From contig WRKO01000006.1 of assembly GCA_009782215.1 (NCBI GenBank), forward strand, positions 1 through 64,000: 64,000 nt of DNA. Reading direction: 5' to 3'. Shown piece after piece: positions 48,912 to 59,373 of the stretch. Under the pieces are notes generated by a model. That model did no database searches and had not been told where the DNA came from. It saw only the letters and a program-made list of their open reading frames with translations. Position 1 is the first letter of the stretch. Each line of letters opens with the position of its first letter. A program made the position numbers and the translations under genes. The DNA comes from Oscillospiraceae bacterium. Lineage in GTDB: Bacteria; Bacillota; Clostridia; Oscillospirales; UBA929.

Positions 48912-51869
48912 ATGCGTAGAAAAACGCTGCTTTTGGGTGTGATATCAGCGATCCTTCTGCTGCCGGCGCTGGCGGGCTGCTCCGAGCAGCGGCAGCAAAG
49001 CGCCGGGGCGGTCACATCCCTCGCGCAGTTAAGCGAAGCCGGAATGAAAATCGGCGTCCCGACCGGGGCCAAATCGGACGAGGTCGCCCGGGAACGCTTT
49101 CCCGATACCGGAATCGTGCAGTACAGGGATTTGGGAGACGGCTTTATCGCGCTTAAAACGGGGAAAATCGACGGGTTTTGCTTTACGAAAAACATCATGC
49201 AGGTTGTTGTGAACCAAAACCCCGACCTAACCCTCCTTGACGAGGTCATTGACAAAAACGACTTGGCCCTCGGCGCGAGATTGGGCGATACCGCCCTGAT
49301 CGCCGAGATAAACGCTGCGATACAAGCCTTTCACGCCAACGGCCAGAGCGCGGAGATGGAAGCCAGATGGCTGGGAACGGACATGAATCCGGTGATGCCG
49401 TACATAGAACCCGCCGCGAACCCGTCGAAAACGCTCGTTGTGGGCATTGCCAACGACGAGCAGCCGATGGGCTACCTTGACGCGGACGGCCGTCCGACCG
49501 GCTTTGACTCGGAGTATATTCAGCGGCTGGCCAAGGAGCTGAACTTTGCCGTTGATTTGCGCCCGATGGAGTTTAACGCGCTCATACCCTCCCTGCAATC
49601 GGGCAGAATCGACCTGATTATAGCCAACCTGAATATCACGGAGGAGCGGCGGCAGAGCCTGCTGTTCTCAGACGTTTACATGACGACGGATATTGTGATG
49701 ATGGTCAGGAAGCCGGACGACGGCGCGCAGGCCTATTTCCGCGCCGGGGATTTCGCGGGAAAATCCTTTGCCATCATCACGGGGTCTATCTGGGATACGG
49801 TTCTGGCGGCAAACATCCCCGACGCGAGGCAGGTGCATTTCAATTCCATCTCGGAAACGGTCATGGCGCTCAAGCAGGGAAAGGTGGACGCCACCCTTAC
49901 GGGCGTCGCGCTGGCCAAAAGGTTTGGCGTGATATACCCCGACTTGGAGCTGCTTTACCCGCCGATTCTGGAGGCCGACACCGCGTTTATCTTCGGCAAG
50001 GAAAACCTCTGGCTCCGGGAGACCTTCAACGGCTTTCTGCGGGAGCTTCACGCAAACGGCGTCTACGCGGACATGGAACAGCGCTGGATGAATACGGTTG
50101 ACCCGCCCGATATGCCGGATATCGGCGGCACGGGCGAAAACGGCAAGCTCATCTTCGCCACAACCGGGACAAGCGACGTCTTTTCCTTCGTTCAAAACGG
50201 GAAGCCCGCGGGCTTTGAGGTTGAAATGGCGTACCGTTTCGCGCGGTATGCGGGGATGGAGCTTGAGATTCAGCTCATGGACTTCGCCGGCATCATTCCC
50301 GCCGTTCATGCGGGCCGGGCCGACTTCGCCGGCGCCAGCTTCGCCGTCACCGAAGAACGCAGGCAGTCCGTCGATTTTTCCGACACGGTCTACTCCGACG
50401 GAATCGCCGTCACGGTACGCAAGGAAAGCGGTTTGGGCGCGAAGGCGCCCGAAATCTTCCGCGCGGAGGATTGGGCGGGGAAGAAAATCTCCGTCCTCAC
50501 GGGAACGGTCTTCGACCAAATCATAGCGGAGTGGGTTCCCGGCGCGGAGCCGGTCTATTTCAACACCGTCGCCGACGGAATCGAAGCGCTGAAAAACGGC
50601 AGGGCAGACGGCATCATGGGGGACGACACGGTTTTGCGGCTCCACACCGCGAAGCATCCGGGGCTTGTCATGCTGGAACCCTTTGTAACCTCCGATGCGT
50701 TCGGCGCCGCCGTATCCAAGGAACAGCCTGAACTGCTGAATCAGATAAACGCCTTTATCGCGCAGATTAAGGCGGACGGAATCCTTGACGATATGATGGC
50801 CCGATGGCTGGACGGGGAGGAGCCGCCGCCCATGCCCGCGATTCCCGAGGGCAGCGGAGAAACGCTGCGGTTCGGCACCACCGATATTGTGGACGGCTTT
50901 TCCTATATCTCGCACGGCGAGCTGACGGGCTTTGACATTGAGTTTGTCAAGCGCTTCGCGGCGTATGCGGACAGGAAGCTGGAGATTTCCGCCGTAAGCG
51001 ACCACGGCGCGTTGATTATGGGCGTGCAGACCGGCGTTTACGACATGGCGGCGTCGCTGTTCACCATCACCGAGGAGCGCGGGCAGAGCGTCAATTTCAC
51101 CGACCCGTACTACATAGGCGGCTCGGCGGTGGCCGTGTTTGACCGTTCATCGGCGGCCCAAGCCGACGGGAACGGAGGCTTTTGGAACAGCTTGAAAACC
51201 AGCTTCGAGCGCAACCTTCTCCATGAAAACCGCTGGGAAATGATTGTCGAAGGCTTGCGGGTCAGCATCATCATCACGCTTTTGGCGTTCGCGCTGGCGA
51301 CCTTGCTGGGCTTCGGCGTCTGCGGCCTGAGAATGAGCGGGAACCCGCTGCTCAGAGCCGCCGGTCAAATCTACATTACCGTCCTGCGCGGCACGCCGAT
51401 TGTCGTGCTGCTGATGATTACGTTTTACGTCATCTTCGCCAAAAGCGGCGTCAGCGGGACGATGGTCGCGGTGATTGCGTTCGGGGCCAACGGCGCGGCG
51501 TTTATCGGCGAAATCATCCGCAGCGCCATTCTGACGGTGGACAAGGGGCAGGTTGAAGCGGCGCGGAGCATGGGCTTCTCCAAAATCGGCGCGTTCTTCA
51601 CCGTGACCTTTCCGCAGGCTGTCCGGGTGGCGTTCCCGGTGTATATGTCCGAGTTTATCGCGCTGTTCAAAATGACCTCGGTGGTGGGGTATATCGCCGT
51701 CGTGGATTTGACCAAAGCGGGCGATATCATCCGCAGCCGCACATACGACGCGTTCTTCCCGCTGCTGTTCGTCGCGCTGGTGTACTTGGCGGCGGCCTCG
51801 CTGATGATTTGGCTGTTTGGAACGGCGGAGCGCATGACCAATAAGCGCCTGAGGAGGAGAGCGAGATGA
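48912..51869 (+). CDS. Fused amino-acid-type ABC binding protein/permease with split and tandem binding domains (985 aa)
   Basis: A GlnP-like fusion. Lipoprotein-type signal ending LLLPALAGC. Residues about 35-155 match only the second half of an SBP_bac_3 domain (lobe 2 plus C-terminal return). Two full SBP_bac_3 domains follow (about 168-400 and 409-645), each with GF(D/E).E....A and TEERRQSx.FSD. Residues about 648-745 match only the first half of such a domain. Then comes a HisM/GlnQ-type permease (about 770-985) with the EAA loop [21 protein letters not shown]. The two half-domains at the ends could together make a third, permuted binding domain. Substrate is presumably a polar amino acid or a cell-wall/peptide-derived amino acid. 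Overlaps the ATPase gene by 4 nt. Confidence 0.88.
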   Translation: MRRKTLLLGVISAILLLPALAGCSEQRQQSAGAVTSLAQLSEAGMKIGVPTGAKSDEVARERFPDTGIVQYRDLGDGFIALKTGKIDGFCFTKNIMQVVVNQNPDLTLLDEVIDKNDLALGARLGDTALIAEINAAIQAFHANGQSAEMEARWLGTDMNPVMPYIEPAANPSKTLVVGIANDEQPMGYLDADGRPTGFDSEYIQRLAKELNFAVDLRPMEFNALIPSLQSGRIDLIIANLNITEERRQSLLFSDVYMTTDIVMMVRKPDDGAQAYFRAGDFAGKSFAIITGSIWDTVLAANIPDARQVHFNSISETVMALKQGKVDATLTGVALAKRFGVIYPDLELLYPPILEADTAFIFGKENLWLRETFNGFLRELHANGVYADMEQRWMNTVDPPDMPDIGGTGENGKLIFATTGTSDVFSFVQNGKPAGFEVEMAYRFARYAGMELEIQLMDFAGIIPAVHAGRADFAGASFAVTEERRQSVDFSDTVYSDGIAVTVRKESGLGAKAPEIFRAEDWAGKKISVLTGTVFDQIIAEWVPGAEPVYFNTVADGIEALKNGRADGIMGDDTVLRLHTAKHPGLVMLEPFVTSDAFGAAVSKEQPELLNQINAFIAQIKADGILDDMMARWLDGEEPPPMPAIPEGSGETLRFGTTDIVDGFSYISHGELTGFDIEFVKRFAAYADRKLEISAVSDHGALIMGVQTGVYDMAASLFTITEERGQSVNFTDPYYIGGSAVAVFDRSSAAQADGNGGFWNSLKTSFERNLLHENRWEMIVEGLRVSIIITLLAFALATLLGFGVCGLRMSGNPLLRAAGQIYITVLRGTPIVVLLMITFYVIFAKSGVSGTMVAVIAFGANGAAFIGEIIRSAILTVDKGQVEAARSMGFSKIGAFFTVTFPQAVRVAFPVYMSEFIALFKMTSVVGYIAVVDLTKAGDIIRSRTYDAFFPLLFVALVYLAAASLMIWLFGTAERMTNKRLRRRAR

Positions 51870-52927
51870 TTTCAATCAAAAACCTGCAAAAGAGCTACGG
51901 CAGCCTTGCGGTCATCAGGGACATCACCACCACCATCGAAAAAGGCGAGGTCATAACGATCATCGGCCCGTCGGGAACGGGCAAAAGCACCTTCCTCCGC
52001 GCCTTGAATATGCTCGACCCGCCCACGGGCGGCACGATTGAGTTTGAGGGGCAAAGCCTCACGGATAAAAAGACCGACCTCAACCATATCCGCAAGAAGA
52101 TGGGCATGGTGTTTCAAAACTTCAATCTGTTCGCCCACATGAGCGTCTTGGACAACCTCTGCGTCGGGCCGACCAAGCTGCTGGGCGTCTCCCGCGCCGA
52201 AGCTGAAAAAACCGCGCGGGAGCTGCTGGCGACGGTGGGGCTTGCCGAAAAAGCGGACGCTTACCCCGACGAGCTGTCCGGCGGGCAGAAGCAGCGCGTC
52301 GCCATCGCCCGCTGCCTGTCGATGAAGCCGGACATCATGCTCTTTGACGAGCCGACCAGCGCCCTTGACCCGACGATGGTGGGCGAGGTCACGGCGGTCA
52401 TCAGGCGTCTGGCGCAGAGCGGCATGACGATGGCGATTGTCACCCATGAGATGGAGTTTGCCAAAAACGTATCCACACGGATTATTTATATGGACGAGGG
52501 CGGCATCTATGAGGAAGGCCCGCCGGACGTTATCTTCGGCGCGCCCAAGCGGGAAAAGACGCGGGCGTTTATCAGGCGCGTCAAGAGCTTCCGGTATGAG
52601 ATACGCTCGGAGGCGTTCGATTTCATCGGGCTTACCAACAGCCTGCTGAACTTCTGCGCGGCAAACGCGCTGTCAAAGTCCGACACAAACAAAGCGGGGC
52701 TGATGTCCGAAGAGCTGACGGTAAACCTCATTGACAAGAAGGACTTGCTCGGCCTGCATTTCAGCTTCCCGGACAGTCTGGAATCCTTTGAGCTTACCGT
52801 CACATACGGCGGCGAGGCGCGGGACGTGACCCGAACCGGCGGCATGGAAGCCGATATCATCCGGGGGCTTGCCGGCAGCGTGACCCATGATTACGACGGG
52901 GTAAACCGTCTTTGCCTAAAGTGGTAA
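51866..52927 (+). CDS. GlnQ-type ABC ATPase with C-terminal HATPase-like extension
   Basis: Residues 1-240 are a complete amino-acid-transporter ATPase: Walker [10 protein letters not shown]-loop VFQNFNLF, signature [15 protein letters not shown], Walker [13 protein letters not shown], switch His in VTHEME. GlnQ proteins normally end there; this one has about 110 more residues. In that tail, [27 protein letters not shown] and [21 protein letters not shown] recall the N-box and the closing helix of RsbW/SpoIIAB anti-sigma kinases. The extension could be a docking site for the STAS protein encoded upstream. The ATPase is firm; the extension is inference. Confidence 0.9.
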   Translation: MISIKNLQKSYGSLAVIRDITTTIEKGEVITIIGPSGTGKSTFLRALNMLDPPTGGTIEFEGQSLTDKKTDLNHIRKKMGMVFQNFNLFAHMSVLDNLCVGPTKLLGVSRAEAEKTARELLATVGLAEKADAYPDELSGGQKQRVAIARCLSMKPDIMLFDEPTSALDPTMVGEVTAVIRRLAQSGMTMAIVTHEMEFAKNVSTRIIYMDEGGIYEEGPPDVIFGAPKREKTRAFIRRVKSFRYEIRSEAFDFIGLTNSLLNFCAANALSKSDTNKAGLMSEELTVNLIDKKDLLGLHFSFPDSLESFELTVTYGGEARDVTRTGGMEADIIRGLAGSVTHDYDGVNRLCLKW

Positions 52928-52941
52928 AAAAGGAGATTATG

Positions 52942-54441
52942 ATGATGAAACGGAAATTCTTATCCCTTACCCTCGCGGCCGTCCTCACGCTCTCGCCGGC
53001 GGCGGTCTTTCCGCAGACGGCGTTGTCGTTGGAGAATACGGTACATATCCCGGCGGCAAGCGAAGGCATGAGCATCGTCGTACCGGCGGCGCTTCAGCCG
53101 GGCGACAAGGTGGGAATCGTCGCGCCGGCCAACCCCGCGACGGCCGAGAGGCTGGAGCTTGCCATAGAGCTTTTGGAGGAAAGAGGGTTTGAGGTCGTCG
53201 TCTCCGACAATATTGATGTTACTACCGAATACGGGCTCGGCGACGGCAGTGAGCAAATACGCGCCGACGCCTTTAACAAACTCGCCCGCGACCCTGATAT
53301 CAAGGCGCTTTTCTGCCTGCGCGGCGGATACGGCGCTATGCACTTGCTGCCGCTTATAGATTATGAAGCGCTAAGGCGAAACAGGCCAATCATCGTCGGC
53401 TACAGCGACATCACCGCAATGCAGATTGCGATTTTGCAGAACGCGGGGCTTGTCACCTTCCACGGCCCCATGCTCTCCTCCAACTACGGGCAGGATGAGG
53501 CTTTCGACTGGCTGTTTGATATGCTGATGAACCCGAGCGATGAATTTCCTCTTAAAAACATAGACGGCACAGAGTTTTCCGTCATCAACGAAGGGACGGC
53601 GGAAGGGATTGTCGTCGGCGGCAATTTGACGCTAATCAGCGTACTGATGGGCACGGAATATGAGCTGGACTTGAAAGACAAAGTGCTGTTTATCGAGGAA
53701 TTGAACGAGGCCCCGTATAAGCTGCATCGGTATATCTGGCAGCTTAAACTGGCGGGCAAGCTAGACGACGCGGCGGCGATTGTGATTGGCGATATCTTGC
53801 CGGACAGAGAGTATGACGACCCCGAAATCTCACTCAAGGTAATCTTTGAGGCGTTGAAGGACGTAACCGTGCCCATATTGTATAACGTCCGCGCCGGACA
53901 TGGCGCAAATCCCTTTACCATCCCCATAGGCGCCACGGTTAGAATTGAGGGAAACGAAATAACGGTCGCGCAAAGCGTTGTGGAAGACCCGGATGAAGCA
54001 AAAAACAACAGGATTGTTACCCGCGCCGAATTTACCGCGATGATGATGGACGCGCTGGACGGCAATCTGGACAATATCGGGATGGCGGAGCCGTTTGACG
54101 ATGTTCCCCAAAATTCACTGTATTACGCTCCGGTGACCAATGCCCGGGCGCTGGGCCTTGTATCCGGCGCGGGAAACAACAAATTCATGCCGGACGCGGC
54201 CCTGACAGTTCAGGATATGCTTGTGATGGTCTATAACGCGCTGGATAAAACCGGCAGACTCCCCGCTTTTCAATCAGACAGGTGGGTCGAGTTTGACGAC
54301 TGGGACGAGGTGGCGGAGTATGCCGGAGGCCCGATACAAGCATTGGCGAAAATGTATGAACTCAGCGGCGCTTTGAATCCAAGAAAGCCCGTTGCCTATG
54401 CGGAAAGCGTGGTCTGGATATGGAGAATGACAAATGGATAA
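52942..54441 (+). CDS. SLH-anchored LD-carboxypeptidase (family S66, LdcA/MccF-like)
   Basis: Secreted serine peptidase. Signal peptide (residues 1 to about 30), then an S66 domain (about 45-340): nucleophile Ser in VGYSDITAM (near residue 153), Glu in FIEELNEAPYKLHR (near 251) and His in RAGHGANPF (near 318). Two to three SLH-like modules (about 355-500: FDDVPQNSLYYAPVTNARALGLVSG) tether it to the wall. S66 members either trim murein tetrapeptides or, as MccF, give self-immunity to peptide antibiotics. Start ATG 52942 is 6 nt after AAGGAG. It overlaps the first NHLP exporter gene by 8 nt, so it is made together with the exporter. Confidence 0.9.
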   Translation: MMKRKFLSLTLAAVLTLSPAAVFPQTALSLENTVHIPAASEGMSIVVPAALQPGDKVGIVAPANPATAERLELAIELLEERGFEVVVSDNIDVTTEYGLGDGSEQIRADAFNKLARDPDIKALFCLRGGYGAMHLLPLIDYEALRRNRPIIVGYSDITAMQIAILQNAGLVTFHGPMLSSNYGQDEAFDWLFDMLMNPSDEFPLKNIDGTEFSVINEGTAEGIVVGGNLTLISVLMGTEYELDLKDKVLFIEELNEAPYKLHRYIWQLKLAGKLDDAAAIVIGDILPDREYDDPEISLKVIFEALKDVTVPILYNVRAGHGANPFTIPIGATVRIEGNEITVAQSVVEDPDEAKNNRIVTRAEFTAMMMDALDGNLDNIGMAEPFDDVPQNSLYYAPVTNARALGLVSGAGNNKFMPDAALTVQDMLVMVYNALDKTGRLPAFQSDRWVEFDDWDEVAEYAGGPIQALAKMYELSGALNPRKPVAYAESVVWIWRMTNG

Positions 54442-55012
54442 CAAACTGTTTAGAAAGAGCGCGCTGGACAAGATTTCGTCGCCGGAGCAGCTCAACGAGT
54501 ATATGAAGGTCGCCGGCCCGGGTGTGTGGTGCGTACTGGCGGCCTTGGCGGTGACGTTCGCGGCGTTTTTCGCGTGGGGCGCGCTGGGTTCAATCCCGGA
54601 AACGGTGGAGCTTACGGGTACAGCGCTCGCGCCGGAGGGCTCGCCGATGGCGGTTTACTGCTTCCTGCCGATCGACGAAACCAAGCCACTGGCCGTCGGC
54701 ATGAGCGTCCGCGTTTCACCGGGCTATGCCCCGAGGGAGCAATACGGCTACATATACGGGACGGTGCAAAGCATAGGCCGCTCGCCGGTTACGGCCGAAC
54801 AGCTCCAAGAGACGCTCGGGGGAGACCTCGAGCTAATCTTTCTGCCCCCCGGCAATGTGATTGAGGTCGTCGTCGGGCTGGAAATGGTGAGCGGCGGCAG
54901 ACCGCGATGGTCAACGTCCAAGGGCGCGTCGGTGGATGTGACGGTCGGCTCGGCCTGCGTTTTGACCGTTGTCACGGCGGAGCGGAAACCGTATGAGCTG
55001 ATGTTCCGATAG
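54434..55012 (+). CDS. NHLP-type peptide export accessory protein (HlyD-like)
   Basis: 192 residues: short cytoplasmic N terminus (LFRKSALDKISSPEQLNEYMK), one transmembrane helix (about 30-52), and a small HlyD-like barrel domain (IPETVELTGTALAPEGSPMAVYCFLP). This layout is that of the NHLP bacteriocin-system secretion protein, which bridges the exporter to the outside. The start lies inside the S66 gene (8-nt overlap), and 12 nt separate it from the peptidase-containing ABC protein. Confidence 0.85.
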   Translation: MDNKLFRKSALDKISSPEQLNEYMKVAGPGVWCVLAALAVTFAAFFAWGALGSIPETVELTGTALAPEGSPMAVYCFLPIDETKPLAVGMSVRVSPGYAPREQYGYIYGTVQSIGRSPVTAEQLQETLGGDLELIFLPPGNVIEVVVGLEMVSGGRPRWSTSKGASVDVTVGSACVLTVVTAERKPYELMFR

Positions 55013-55024
55013 GGGGCTGACGGA

Positions 55025-57166
55025 TTGGCTAAGGTAGAAAAGGTACCCTTTATCATGCAGATGGAAGCGCTGGAATGCGGGGCGGCTTCGCTCTGCATGG
55101 TCTTGGCGTATTACAAAAAGTGGATTCCGCTGGAGCAGGTGCGCGCCGACTGCGGCGTGTCCCGTGACGGCTGCAACGCCCGCAATATCTACCGCGCCGC
55201 CGTCTCCTACGGGCTGAAGCCCACGGCATACCGCATGGAGCCTGCGGAACTCAGAGGCATCAAGCTCCCCGCCGTCATCCATTGGAATTTCAACCATTTC
55301 GTGGTTCTGAACGGCTTTAAGAAGAAATGCGCCGTCATCAACGACCCCGGCAGGGGTACGACCGAGGTGTCGCTTGAGGAGTTTGACAAAGCGTTCACCG
55401 GGATTGTCATTACCTTTGAAACAACGCCGGAGTTTGTCCCCGAGGGCAGGCCGAGGAGCGTGCTGGGCTTTGCCATGAAGCGGATGAAGGGCACTCTGAC
55501 GGCGTTTGTCTTCGTCTTCCTGATGGGCGCCTTCGCGTCGCTGATTGACATATTAAATCCGGTATTCACCCGCGTCTTCATGGACGATATCCTGTCCGGG
55601 CGGACGCGGTCGTGGCTGATTCCGTTTATTCTGGCCATGCTGGCCGCGCTGTTGGTCAGGCTGATTTTGTCGGTCGTCAACGCCATATACCGGCTCCGCA
55701 TGGAAGGCAAGTTCGCCGTCACCGCCAACGCGGAGTTTTTATGGCACGTTCTGCGGCTGCCGATGGAGTTTTTCTCCCAGCGTTACGCGGGCGATATCAT
55801 CATGCGGCAAAGCTCGAACGAGGGCATCGCGAGTATGCTCATTTCCCAGCTATCGCCCATCTTCATCAACATGGGCCTGATGGTGTTTTATTTCATCATG
55901 CTCTTGCAGTACAACCCGATTTTGACGGTCATCGGAATCACCTCGGCGGTGCTGAATATGGCGCTGTCGCAGTACATGGCGAAGAAAAGCGTCGCCTTTG
56001 CCAGACTGTCCCAAGCGTCGGGCGGCAACCTCGGCTCGATTACCCTGTCCAGCATCGACATGATTGAAACCATCAAAGCCAGCGGCGCCGAGGGCGGCGT
56101 CTTCGAGCGTTACGCCGGGTATTTGGCCAAGCAGCACAACGCGGGCATGGAGGGGCAGCGGTTTCAGATGAAATTCGGGCTGATTCCTCAGATTATCGAG
56201 CAAATCCTGAGCATCACCGTGATGATGATTGGCGTTATGTTCATCATGGACGGGCATATGACCATCGGCACAATGGCGGCGTTTCAGGGCTTCCTCGGCT
56301 CGTTCCTCGCGCCCGTCGGGCAGCTTTCGGGCGTCGCGCAGAGCTTCACCATAATGCGAACCAACATGGAGCGGGTGGAGGACGTGATGAACTACAAGAC
56401 AATTGACAATGGACAATTGACAATGGACAATTATTGTTTTGGGAAGTTGTCGGGTTCCCTCAAAATTGACAATATTACGTTTGGGTATAACAAGCTTTCA
56501 CCTCCATTGATTAAGAATTTTTCGCTGGAATTGGCGCCGGGCAAATCGGTTGCGATTGTGGGCGCGTCCGGGTCGGGCAAGTCAACCCTTGCCAAGCTGA
56601 TCACCGGGCTGTATGAGCCGTGGGAAGGGGAGATCACCTTCGGCGGCAAGCGGCGGGTGGAGATAGACGAGTATTCCTTCCGCAGCTCGGTGTCTATGGT
56701 AGACCAAGAGGTCACGCTGTTTGAAGACACCGTCGCCGAAAACATCCGCATGTGGGATCCGTCCATCGAGGACTTCGCGGTCATTCTCGCGGCGCGGGAC
56801 GCGGACATTCACGAAACCATCGTGACGCGTCAGGGCGGGTATCAGCAGATTGTGGCGGAAAACGGCAAGAACTTCTCCGGCGGTCAGCGCCAGCGGCTGG
56901 AAATAGCGCGGGTGCTGGCGCAGGAGCCGGTGATTGCCGTGCTGGACGAGGCCACCAGCGCGCTGGACGCGAAAACCGAGGAAACGGTGATGAACAATAT
57001 CCGAAAGGTCGGCTGCTCCTGCGTCGTCATCGCGCACAGGCTGTCCACCGTGCGGGACTGCGACGAGATTATCGTGCTGGAAAAGGGCGACGTGGTTGAA
57101 CGCGGAACCCATGAGGAGCTGTATGGCAAAGGCGGCAAGTATACGGAGCTTGTCGCCACAGAGTAG
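55025..57166 (+). CDS. NHLP-family peptide exporter with C39 peptidase, permease and ATPase domains
   Basis: Cleaves GG-type leaders and exports the cores. C39 domain (about residues 1-130) with catalytic Cys18 in MEALECGAAS, His in HWNFNHFVVLNG and Asp in INDPGRG. Six-helix ABC membrane domain (about 155-440). ATPase (about 480-713): GASGSGKS, SGGQRQRLEIARVLA, VLDEATSALD. Start is TTG at 55025, 9 nt after AGGGGG. A short in-frame heptamer-repeat insertion (56399-56433) sits in the linker just before the ATPase; the frame stays open and all motifs are intact. It works with the accessory protein and with the second ABC protein. Confidence 0.93.
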   Translation: MAKVEKVPFIMQMEALECGAASLCMVLAYYKKWIPLEQVRADCGVSRDGCNARNIYRAAVSYGLKPTAYRMEPAELRGIKLPAVIHWNFNHFVVLNGFKKKCAVINDPGRGTTEVSLEEFDKAFTGIVITFETTPEFVPEGRPRSVLGFAMKRMKGTLTAFVFVFLMGAFASLIDILNPVFTRVFMDDILSGRTRSWLIPFILAMLAALLVRLILSVVNAIYRLRMEGKFAVTANAEFLWHVLRLPMEFFSQRYAGDIIMRQSSNEGIASMLISQLSPIFINMGLMVFYFIMLLQYNPILTVIGITSAVLNMALSQYMAKKSVAFARLSQASGGNLGSITLSSIDMIETIKASGAEGGVFERYAGYLAKQHNAGMEGQRFQMKFGLIPQIIEQILSITVMMIGVMFIMDGHMTIGTMAAFQGFLGSFLAPVGQLSGVAQSFTIMRTNMERVEDVMNYKTIDNGQLTMDNYCFGKLSGSLKIDNITFGYNKLSPPLIKNFSLELAPGKSVAIVGASGSGKSTLAKLITGLYEPWEGEITFGGKRRVEIDEYSFRSSVSMVDQEVTLFEDTVAENIRMWDPSIEDFAVILAARDADIHETIVTRQGGYQQIVAENGKNFSGGQRQRLEIARVLAQEPVIAVLDEATSALDAKTEETVMNNIRKVGCSCVVIAHRLSTVRDCDEIIVLEKGDVVERGTHEELYGKGGKYTELVATE
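56399..56433 (+). repeat. Five-unit heptamer repeat inserted in the exporter gene
   Basis: Five consecutive heptamers, alternating ACAATTG and ACAATGG and ending ACAATTA. They are AT-rich in GC-rich surroundings and encode TIDNGQLTMDN in the flexible linker between membrane and ATPase domains. This resembles the short dispersed tandem repeats found between genes in many bacteria, here captured inside a coding sequence. Confidence 0.9.
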
Positions 57167-57180
57167 AGGGGGCCGGGCAG

Positions 57181-59343
57181 ATGAAGGAACTCAACATATT
57201 TGACGAGCAGCTTGAAACGCGCAAGACCGGCGACGAGATGATGTTCGAGAACGCCTTTGACGATTTGATGTCGATTCTGTATAAAAACCCAAAGACGAAA
57301 GAGTCGGACGTCACCGACGCGGTCAGCGCCATCTTAAAGCACCTCGGCCTGAAGGTGGTGGAAACGCCCGAAGCCGTCGCCGGCGCCGAAGCGCGGATTG
57401 AGTATATGCTGCGCCCGTCGGGCGCCATGCGGCGGCGGGTCGAGCTGAAGGGCGAGTGGTGGAAGGCGTCGGTTGACCCGTTCTTCGGCTGTACCGCCGA
57501 CGGCGAGCCGGTGGCGCTGCTGCCGGGCAAAACGGGCGGCTACATATACAGGGACAAAGACGGCAGGAAGGTGAAAATCAACAAAGAAACGGCGAAAGGC
57601 ATCGCCGAGGACGCCTTTTTGTTTTATAAGCCGTTTGCGCTGAAAAAGCTCAGGCTGGCGGATTTGGCGCTCTTCATGGCGAAAAATCTGCGCGTCTCCG
57701 ACTTCGTCTATGTCATGGTCATTAGCCTGATTGTGTCCCTGCTCGGGCTGGCCACGCCGTATGTCAACAGCCAGCTTTACGGCACGGTCATCCCCTCCGG
57801 CATCAAGACCAACATACTGGCCGTCGGGTTTCTGCTCGGCGGCACGGCGGTTGGCTCCCTCCTGTTCGGGCTGGCCAGAAGCCTTGTGCTGACCCGGTTT
57901 TCCATGCTGTTTATCAAGGTGCAGAACGCGGCCATGATGCGGGTGCTGTCTCTGCCGGTGGCGTTCTTCAAGGACTACGCCGCGGGCGAGGTGGCCAGCC
58001 GGATGCAGAGCCTGACCAGCCTGTGCCAAACCATATCGAACACCGTCATGTCAACCGGGCTGACGGCGCTCTTCTCCTTTGTCTATCTGTTTCAGATGAA
58101 CCGATACGCGCCGGCGATGGTGGGCCCGGCCTTCCTGATTATCGCCGTCATGCTCACGGTGTCTGTCCTGACGACGGTGTGGCAGATGAAAATCTCCCGC
58201 AGGCGGATGAAAGCGTCGGCCAAGCTGTCGGCGCTGCTGTTCGCGCTGATATCCGGCATACAGAAAATCAAGCTGACCGGCGCGCAGAAGCGGGCGTTTG
58301 CCAAATGGGCGGGCAGCTACAAGGAAATCGGGCAGCTCACCTATTCGCCGCCCATGTTTTTACGTCTGCTGGAGCCGATAAACCTTGTCATTTCGCTCGG
58401 CGGCTCCATCCTGCTCTATTACGCGGCGGGGGCGTCCGGCATCGGCGCGGCGGATTATCTTGCGTTTATGGCGGCTTACGGCGCGCTGTCCGGCGCGATT
58501 ATGATGCTGTCGGGGCTGGCGAGTACCTTCTCGGACATCAGGGTCAACCTTGAAATGGTGCGCCCGCTGATGGAGACGGAGCCGGAAGCGCTGGAAAACA
58601 AAAAGCAAATCACCGCGCTGTCGGGGCGGATGGAGATGAACAACATATCGTTCCGCTACGCGGAGGACGGGCCTCTGATTTTAGACAACATCAGCCTGAA
58701 AATCCGCCCGGGCGAATACGTGGCGATTGTGGGGAAAACCGGCTGCGGAAAATCCACCCTTCTGCGGCTGCTGCTCGGCTTTGAGAAGCCCGAAACGGGC
58801 GCGATTTATTACGACGGGCACAGCTTGGAAAGCCTTGACCTCCGCGCCCTGCGGCAGTGCATCGGCGTGGATTTGCAAAACGGCAAGCTGATGGCCGGCT
58901 CGATTTTTGCCAACATCGTCGTCACCGCGCCGTGGAAAACGCTCGACGACGCGTGGGAAGCGGCCGAGATGGCGGGCATTGCCCAAGACATCCGGGAAAT
59001 GCCGATGGGGATGCACACCATGATTGCCGAGGGCGGCGGCGGCGTGTCCGGCGGTCAGCGCCAGCGGCTGCTCATCGCCAGAGCGCTCATTTCCAAGCCC
59101 AAGCTGATTTTCTTCGACGAGGCCACCAGCGCGCTGGACAACATCACGCAGAAGCACGTCGCCGACTCGGTGGCGTCCCTCAAGGCGACCCGCGTCATCA
59201 TCGCCCACAGGCTTTCCACCATCAAGGGCTGCGACAAGGTCGTCGTGCTGGACGCGGGCAAAATCGTCGAGCAGGGCGGGTACGACGAGCTGATGGAGAA
59301 ACGGGGCGAGTTTTATGAGCTGGTGAGGCGGCAGACGGTATGA
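57181..59343 (+). CDS. NHLP-family peptide export ABC permease/ATPase (720 aa)
   Basis: Second ABC half-transporter of the NHLP system. A cytoplasmic N-terminal domain of about 160 residues (no C39 Cys/His pair) is followed by an ABC membrane domain (about 175-450) and an ATPase (about 485-720): GKTGCGKS, GGGVSGGQRQRLLIARALI, LIFFDEATSALD. In known NHLP loci this protein pairs with the peptidase-containing ABC protein. 14 nt separate it from that gene and 30 nt from the first precursor gene, so all belong to one operon. Confidence 0.92.
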   Translation: MKELNIFDEQLETRKTGDEMMFENAFDDLMSILYKNPKTKESDVTDAVSAILKHLGLKVVETPEAVAGAEARIEYMLRPSGAMRRRVELKGEWWKASVDPFFGCTADGEPVALLPGKTGGYIYRDKDGRKVKINKETAKGIAEDAFLFYKPFALKKLRLADLALFMAKNLRVSDFVYVMVISLIVSLLGLATPYVNSQLYGTVIPSGIKTNILAVGFLLGGTAVGSLLFGLARSLVLTRFSMLFIKVQNAAMMRVLSLPVAFFKDYAAGEVASRMQSLTSLCQTISNTVMSTGLTALFSFVYLFQMNRYAPAMVGPAFLIIAVMLTVSVLTTVWQMKISRRRMKASAKLSALLFALISGIQKIKLTGAQKRAFAKWAGSYKEIGQLTYSPPMFLRLLEPINLVISLGGSILLYYAAGASGIGAADYLAFMAAYGALSGAIMMLSGLASTFSDIRVNLEMVRPLMETEPEALENKKQITALSGRMEMNNISFRYAEDGPLILDNISLKIRPGEYVAIVGKTGCGKSTLLRLLLGFEKPETGAIYYDGHSLESLDLRALRQCIGVDLQNGKLMAGSIFANIVVTAPWKTLDDAWEAAEMAGIAQDIREMPMGMHTMIAEGGGGVSGGQRQRLLIARALISKPKLIFFDEATSALDNITQKHVADSVASLKATRVIIAHRLSTIKGCDKVVVLDAGKIVEQGGYDELMEKRGEFYELVRRQTV

Positions 59344-59373
59344 ACAGGATGTGTATGAAAGGAGCGGTTTTTT

